From Penium margaritaceum (taxonomy: Eukaryota; Streptophyta; Zygnematophyceae; Desmidiales; Peniaceae), in the NCBI GenBank assembly GCA_023375785.1, contig SZWC01007334.1, forward strand, positions 38,399-70,172: DNA of 31,774 bases, in the 5' to 3' direction. How positions within the stretch are numbered: the first letter of the stretch is position 1; each line of letters starts with the position of its first letter. The notes beneath the pieces were generated by a model. It searched no databases. It was not told the origin of the DNA and was given only the letters and a program-made list of their open reading frames with translations. Both the position numbers and the translations under genes were made by a program. Shown here piece after piece: positions 28,883-31,774 of the stretch.

Positions 28883-29393
28883 AAGTAGGGTAGGTTCCCT
28901 TCACCGTCTTTCTGTTGTCCAGTTCCAGTTCTATCTGATGGTCGATGCTCCATTGTGGTGGTAGCTCTTGGGGTAATTCGTCAAGAAAAACCCCTTCAAA
29001 CTCCTTAATGATCTTGGCAAACTCCTTAGGTACGGCTGTGAACTTCTCCGGCGTCAAGGGTGTTGGTGTTACCTCAGCTGCTGCAATTTCTTCCGCTTCC
29101 CCTGCTTCTACGTGGACTAGCCACGCTTGGGCTCCATGCTTCAGGCATCGTTTTGCCATGTCCAAAGATATTAGTTGGAGTTTTCTGGCTGTCGCAACTT
29201 TCACTGCTGCTTCCACCTCTGGTACTTCCCGTAATTGCCGCTGCATGGTGGGTCGCTCGACCAGAGGAAAGTGCCGCTTTGTACCATTACTGCTGACGTA
29301 TAATGATCCACTACTCTGGTAAACTTGTGGAATGTGCACGTACAGGAAATCTTGCCCAAAGATGATTTTGTGGTTCCTCATTGGGCAAGTCAT
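28883..29393 (-). pseudogene. Gypsy G-B: protease tail and pre-RT linker
   Basis: An open frame reading MRNHKIIFGQDFLYVHIPQ (the usual LGMDWL-type segment after protease), an Ala/Glu-rich spacer, TPEKFTAVPKEFAKIIKEF, EGVFLDELPQELPPQWSIDH and QIELELDNRKTVKGTYPTSR. This segment lies between protease and RT in gypsy pol polyproteins. It ends at a TGA near 28875 at the junction with the transposase-gene flank, before any RT catalytic motif. Confidence 0.85.
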
Positions 29394-29503
29394 TTAGACC
29401 GTTATGTCGTGCAGATCTCCAAGTTGCAGTCAAAGTGGTTTGCAAAGTCGATGGATCAGCTATCACCCTTGATGGTCTTTCCTATAAACATCCCTTGTGT
29501 GGT

Positions 29504-29869
29504 CTACAAACCGAGCTTTTGAACCATGTTGTTGCTGAAGAAATTGTGAGTTGCTCCTCCATCCAGTAGTGCCAGAACATCTCTTTGACTTTTACAACCC
29601 CTCGGTTGTATCCACAACTGTATCGCCGGTTGGTCATCCTCGTACCCCTTGTTGGTCTTTGCAATCTCAGGAACCCTTGTTTGCAACGATGTGAGCCGCT
29701 CACATGGGAAATCAGTCGGCACATAACTTTTTGAACGGACAAGAGTCTCCTTTTTCTTTGCCGTTTCTTGACTCCCCACTCTTTTTCTGCAACTTTTCCC
29801 CCTTTCGGCTTGTTGTTGCCGCTTTTGGCAATCACACGGGATATGACCCGGCTTCCCGTAGGTAGAGCA
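29504..29869 (-). pseudogene. Gypsy G-B: zinc knuckle and protease
   Basis: The frame starts with a CCHC knuckle at 29869-29828 reading C-ST-Y-GKPG-H-IPCD-C, the second Cys replaced by Tyr. A basic stretch (KRQQQAERGKSCRKR) and then the aspartic protease DVLALLDGGATHNFFSNN (about 29550-29500) follow, with the catalytic Asp kept and the following Ser/Thr changed to Gly (family form DSGATHNF). A frameshift near 29490 separates it from the linker. Confidence 0.82.
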
Positions 29870-30136
29870 GGGTCATTGATCACGTTGATTGACGTCGTCA
29901 ATCTCCATTGGGGACAAGGTTTCTGCCGACTTGGACTTCCCTCCACAACAATAAGAATTGTGGTATTAGGATCGCCAGCCATTGGATTCCTGCATCCGAG
30001 CATTGTCTTTGTTGCTATCAATATGGTCGGCTGCTGCGATCATTTGCAGAAGGCAATCTTGGATGCCAAAGATGGCGATTTCTCACCAAATATCTTGCTT
30101 GAGGTTTTTTGTAGTAGAAACACAAGTCATCGGGGG

Positions 30137-30965
30137 CTAGGTCACTGCCGGTGATGATCTCGCAAAAACACAGAGCTTACTTGTCACACTGGATTGTTGA
30201 CGCAGGCGCTGGAGTCTGAACTCTACGACGGTTTTCTCATTCAGCTTTCCTAAGAAATCGAGTGTAGCACGCGTGAAGTTGTTCCATGTATCCGGTGATG
30301 TGAGGGAGTCGTGCCACATTGGATTAATTTGATAGAAAGGTAGTACACCAACGGTCGACAATGTGAGAGCGTTTGCGTGAGTCCTTGATCCAGCTCCAAT
30401 GGTCTCTTGCTGCCGTTGGATGGCCTTTAGATCAGACCACCACCTCAGACCCGTGGCATGCAAAAGCAATGCACCTTTTTTTGTTGTTGATCCTAGTAGC
30501 AGTTAAATGCACCTCAAAACTTGTCAGCCATGTCTTTACTGTCGGTCCCTTGGACTTTGTGGAATCGAACGACTCAGGAAGTGCCGGTTGAATCTAGGGT
30601 TATCTCCCGAGTTACAAGTTTCTCTGGGTGAGTACAACTTTGCACGCACAAAAACTTTAAAGCTCCTCCATTTTTGCGTTGAGCTGTTGGAGTAGATGGT
30701 TGTGAAGGTTCTCGAGTCCAGAAAATTTCTGGTTAGGGTCTTCGTTGATTTGCGCTTGTTGGCCGGTGCCTCCTATCGTGCCAAGTGTCGCCCCAACAGG
30801 TTCCGGCAGGGGCAAAGGTTTTTTCAAGCCTGAGGGGTCCGTCGTAGCGTCAGCAGTTGCTGGTGCTATGCCATTTTTCAAGAAAGTTGCCGCTGCCGCC
30901 TGGTTCGCCTGTAGAGCATCTTTGTTTGCATGCTCCGCATCCGCCATCGCGGGAGAACTAACCAA
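30137..30965 (-). pseudogene. Gypsy G-B: gag
   Basis: Starts at the ATG at 30965 (or 30944, MADAEHANKDALQANQAAAA), an Ala-rich and then Pro-rich N-terminus (PLPLPEPVGATLGTIGGTGQ), shared with G-C. That frame stops at 30657. The capsid core resumes at 30469 in another frame: GLRWWSDLKAIQRQQETIG, WNNFTRATLDFLGKLNEKTV, EFRLQRLRQQ. The match to G-A (ALSWWSDLKTIKRHQEIIG) is close. At least one frameshift lies between 30657 and 30469. Confidence 0.82.
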
Positions 30966-31114
30966 GGACTACTTCTCCTTGCTCCAAATGCTCGCTCTTC
31001 TTATCGTTGTTGTCATGAATTCTGCAAAATTTTTAATGGTGGAGATGGGCTAAGGAATCATGCCAGGTTGTCGCCAGGTACTTCATATGTTTTTTTCTCC
31101 TCTATGGCCGATGT

Positions 31115-31126
31115 GCTTTGATACCA
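31115..31126 (-). promoter_or_regulatory. Primer-binding site of G-B (initiator tRNA-Met type)
   Basis: Three bases inside the LTR the minus strand reads TGGTATCAAAGC, one mismatch from the plant initiator tRNA-Met primer site TGGTATCAGAGC. It primes minus-strand cDNA and fixes the element's direction. Confidence 0.85.
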
Positions 31127-31129
31127 AAG

Positions 31130-31610
31130 TGTTACGCCAAGCGGAACTTAGATGGTTTACAAGGATGAGGTACAGTGTCGAGTGAGTCAAATACATTTAT
31201 ACAATGCCAAGAATGAGAATGAGGCATATGTCGGGTCCTCGGCGCTCCAGCCGAGCAATGCGTGTGAGATCGCACTGTGAGTGGCTGCTTCGAGAAGCTC
31301 CGCCTAGAAGTCGAGGGGCTTCGAGAAACATCGAGGCCCTTCTTAATAAAAGTCTAGCGCTGTCGAGAAGTCAAGTGAACAATTTTAAAACATTAATATA
31401 CTTCACAACACTTTTGTTGACCATTCTGGAAGGTGGTCAAAGTTGTCAGAAACTTCTGAAGCGGAAAACCGGAGGTCGGGGCAGTTGGTGAAAACACCCT
31501 TGGGCGGATGGTGTAATAATCCTGAATTCGTCGCGTAGTGGGCCATAAATGTAAAGATAAAAATTTCCACTCGTGGAGTTTAGGGAATCGCGTATGTGAA
31601 GGACGTAACA
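31130..31610 (-). repeat. 5' LTR of gypsy G-B
   Basis: 481 bp from TGTTACGCCAAGCGG to GGACGTAACA, with inverted ends TGTTACG / CGTAACA. It shares GATGGTTTACAAGGATGAGGTAC and TTGTTGACCATTCTGGAA with the other three LTRs. The primer site lies three bases inside. Confidence 0.9.
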
Positions 31611-31720
31611 GTACTGTGGTCACCACTGTTGCACTCGGCTATGTACCAAGAAGTGTGTGCTCCATGACGTGTATGAGCGTTGCTTAAGAGAGCCTTTATT
31701 CAAATCACGTGCACTGAGAA

Positions 31721-31737
31721 TGTGTGTGTGTGTGTCT

Positions 31738-31774
<37 letters not shown>
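31721..31774. repeat. (TG)n microsatellite at the window edge
   Basis: Nearly pure TG repeat with two single-base interruptions (TCTG near 31736, TATG near 31741), running off the right end. Confidence 0.97.

Larger units (their letters stand above)
28883..31610 (-). mobile_element. Ty3/gypsy element G-B, 5' half only
   Basis: Minus-strand order: LTR 31610-31130, primer site, gag, zinc knuckle, protease, pre-RT linker, then an abrupt end at KTVKGTYPTSR, about where RT begins in G-A (VKGNSPMSDHH). No RT, RNase H, integrase or 3' LTR follows. It is the best preserved of the gypsy copies here, with long frames and only a few shifts. The missing part may be G-D, beyond the transposase gene. Confidence 0.88.

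Noticed and set aside
31721..31774. Centromeric or satellite array
   Set aside because: It is a plain TG dinucleotide microsatellite of little more than 50 bp within the window.

Overview
The window is a stretch of nuclear eukaryotic DNA made almost entirely of transposable elements, most of them decayed. The initiator-tRNA-Met-type primer sites of the LTR elements, the mix of Ty1/copia, chromodomain Ty3/gypsy and L1-like LINE copies, and the lack of any operon or ribosome-binding-site logic point to a plant-lineage genome. A repeat-rich streptophyte such as a charophyte alga would fit, but the species cannot be settled from the sequence. I see no rRNA, CRISPR array or host housekeeping gene.

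Layout from left to right. (1) 1-5805, + strand: an L1-like LINE running in from beyond the left edge, with endonuclease, reverse transcriptase (RT), C-terminal Cys/His region and a 17-A tail. It has several frameshifts and carries a 161-bp duplication around a single N at 3423 that looks like an assembly fault. (2) 5806-10646, - strand: Ty1/copia element C-A (5' LTR, gag, protease, integrase, RT, RNase H). It is cut off inside RNase H exactly at the LINE poly(A), so the LINE probably jumped into it. A tRNA-like sequence lies beside its LTR. (3) 10880-11769, - strand: gypsy fragment G-C (start of gag plus 5' LTR). (4) 11921-18938, - strand: G-A, a nearly complete but dead chromovirus with two LTRs, polypurine tract, chromodomain, integrase, RNase H, RT and gag. 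About 1 kb of unexplained DNA lies between its primer-site region and its right LTR. (5) 20144-21030, - strand: copia fragment C-B, which has lost its RT catalytic core. (6) 21760-22836: a non-coding zone dense in stem-loops, including a 182-bp foldback with arms of about 90 bp. (7) 22953-25329: low-information DNA with one decayed ORF. (8) 25330-26290, - strand: G-D, an RT remnant of the same gypsy family. (9) 26498-28516, + strand: an intact, CpG-rich, intron-free 672-codon gene for a pogo/Tigger-like DDE_1 transposase with an AT-hook. (10) 28883-31610, - strand: G-B, the 5' half of a gypsy element (LTR, primer site, gag, zinc knuckle, protease) that stops just before RT. (11) A (TG)n microsatellite at the right edge.

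The gypsy pieces G-A, G-B, G-C and G-D belong to one family: LTRs begin TGTTAC and end GTAACA, and the gag and pre-RT linkers are alike. G-B stops at almost the point in pol where G-D resumes on the far side of the transposase gene, so the two may be one element split by the transposase-bearing insertion. All the retroelement genes are dead, many through changes that G-to-A or C-to-T transitions would explain. The transposase gene is the only long uninterrupted reading frame and is the feature most worth following up.
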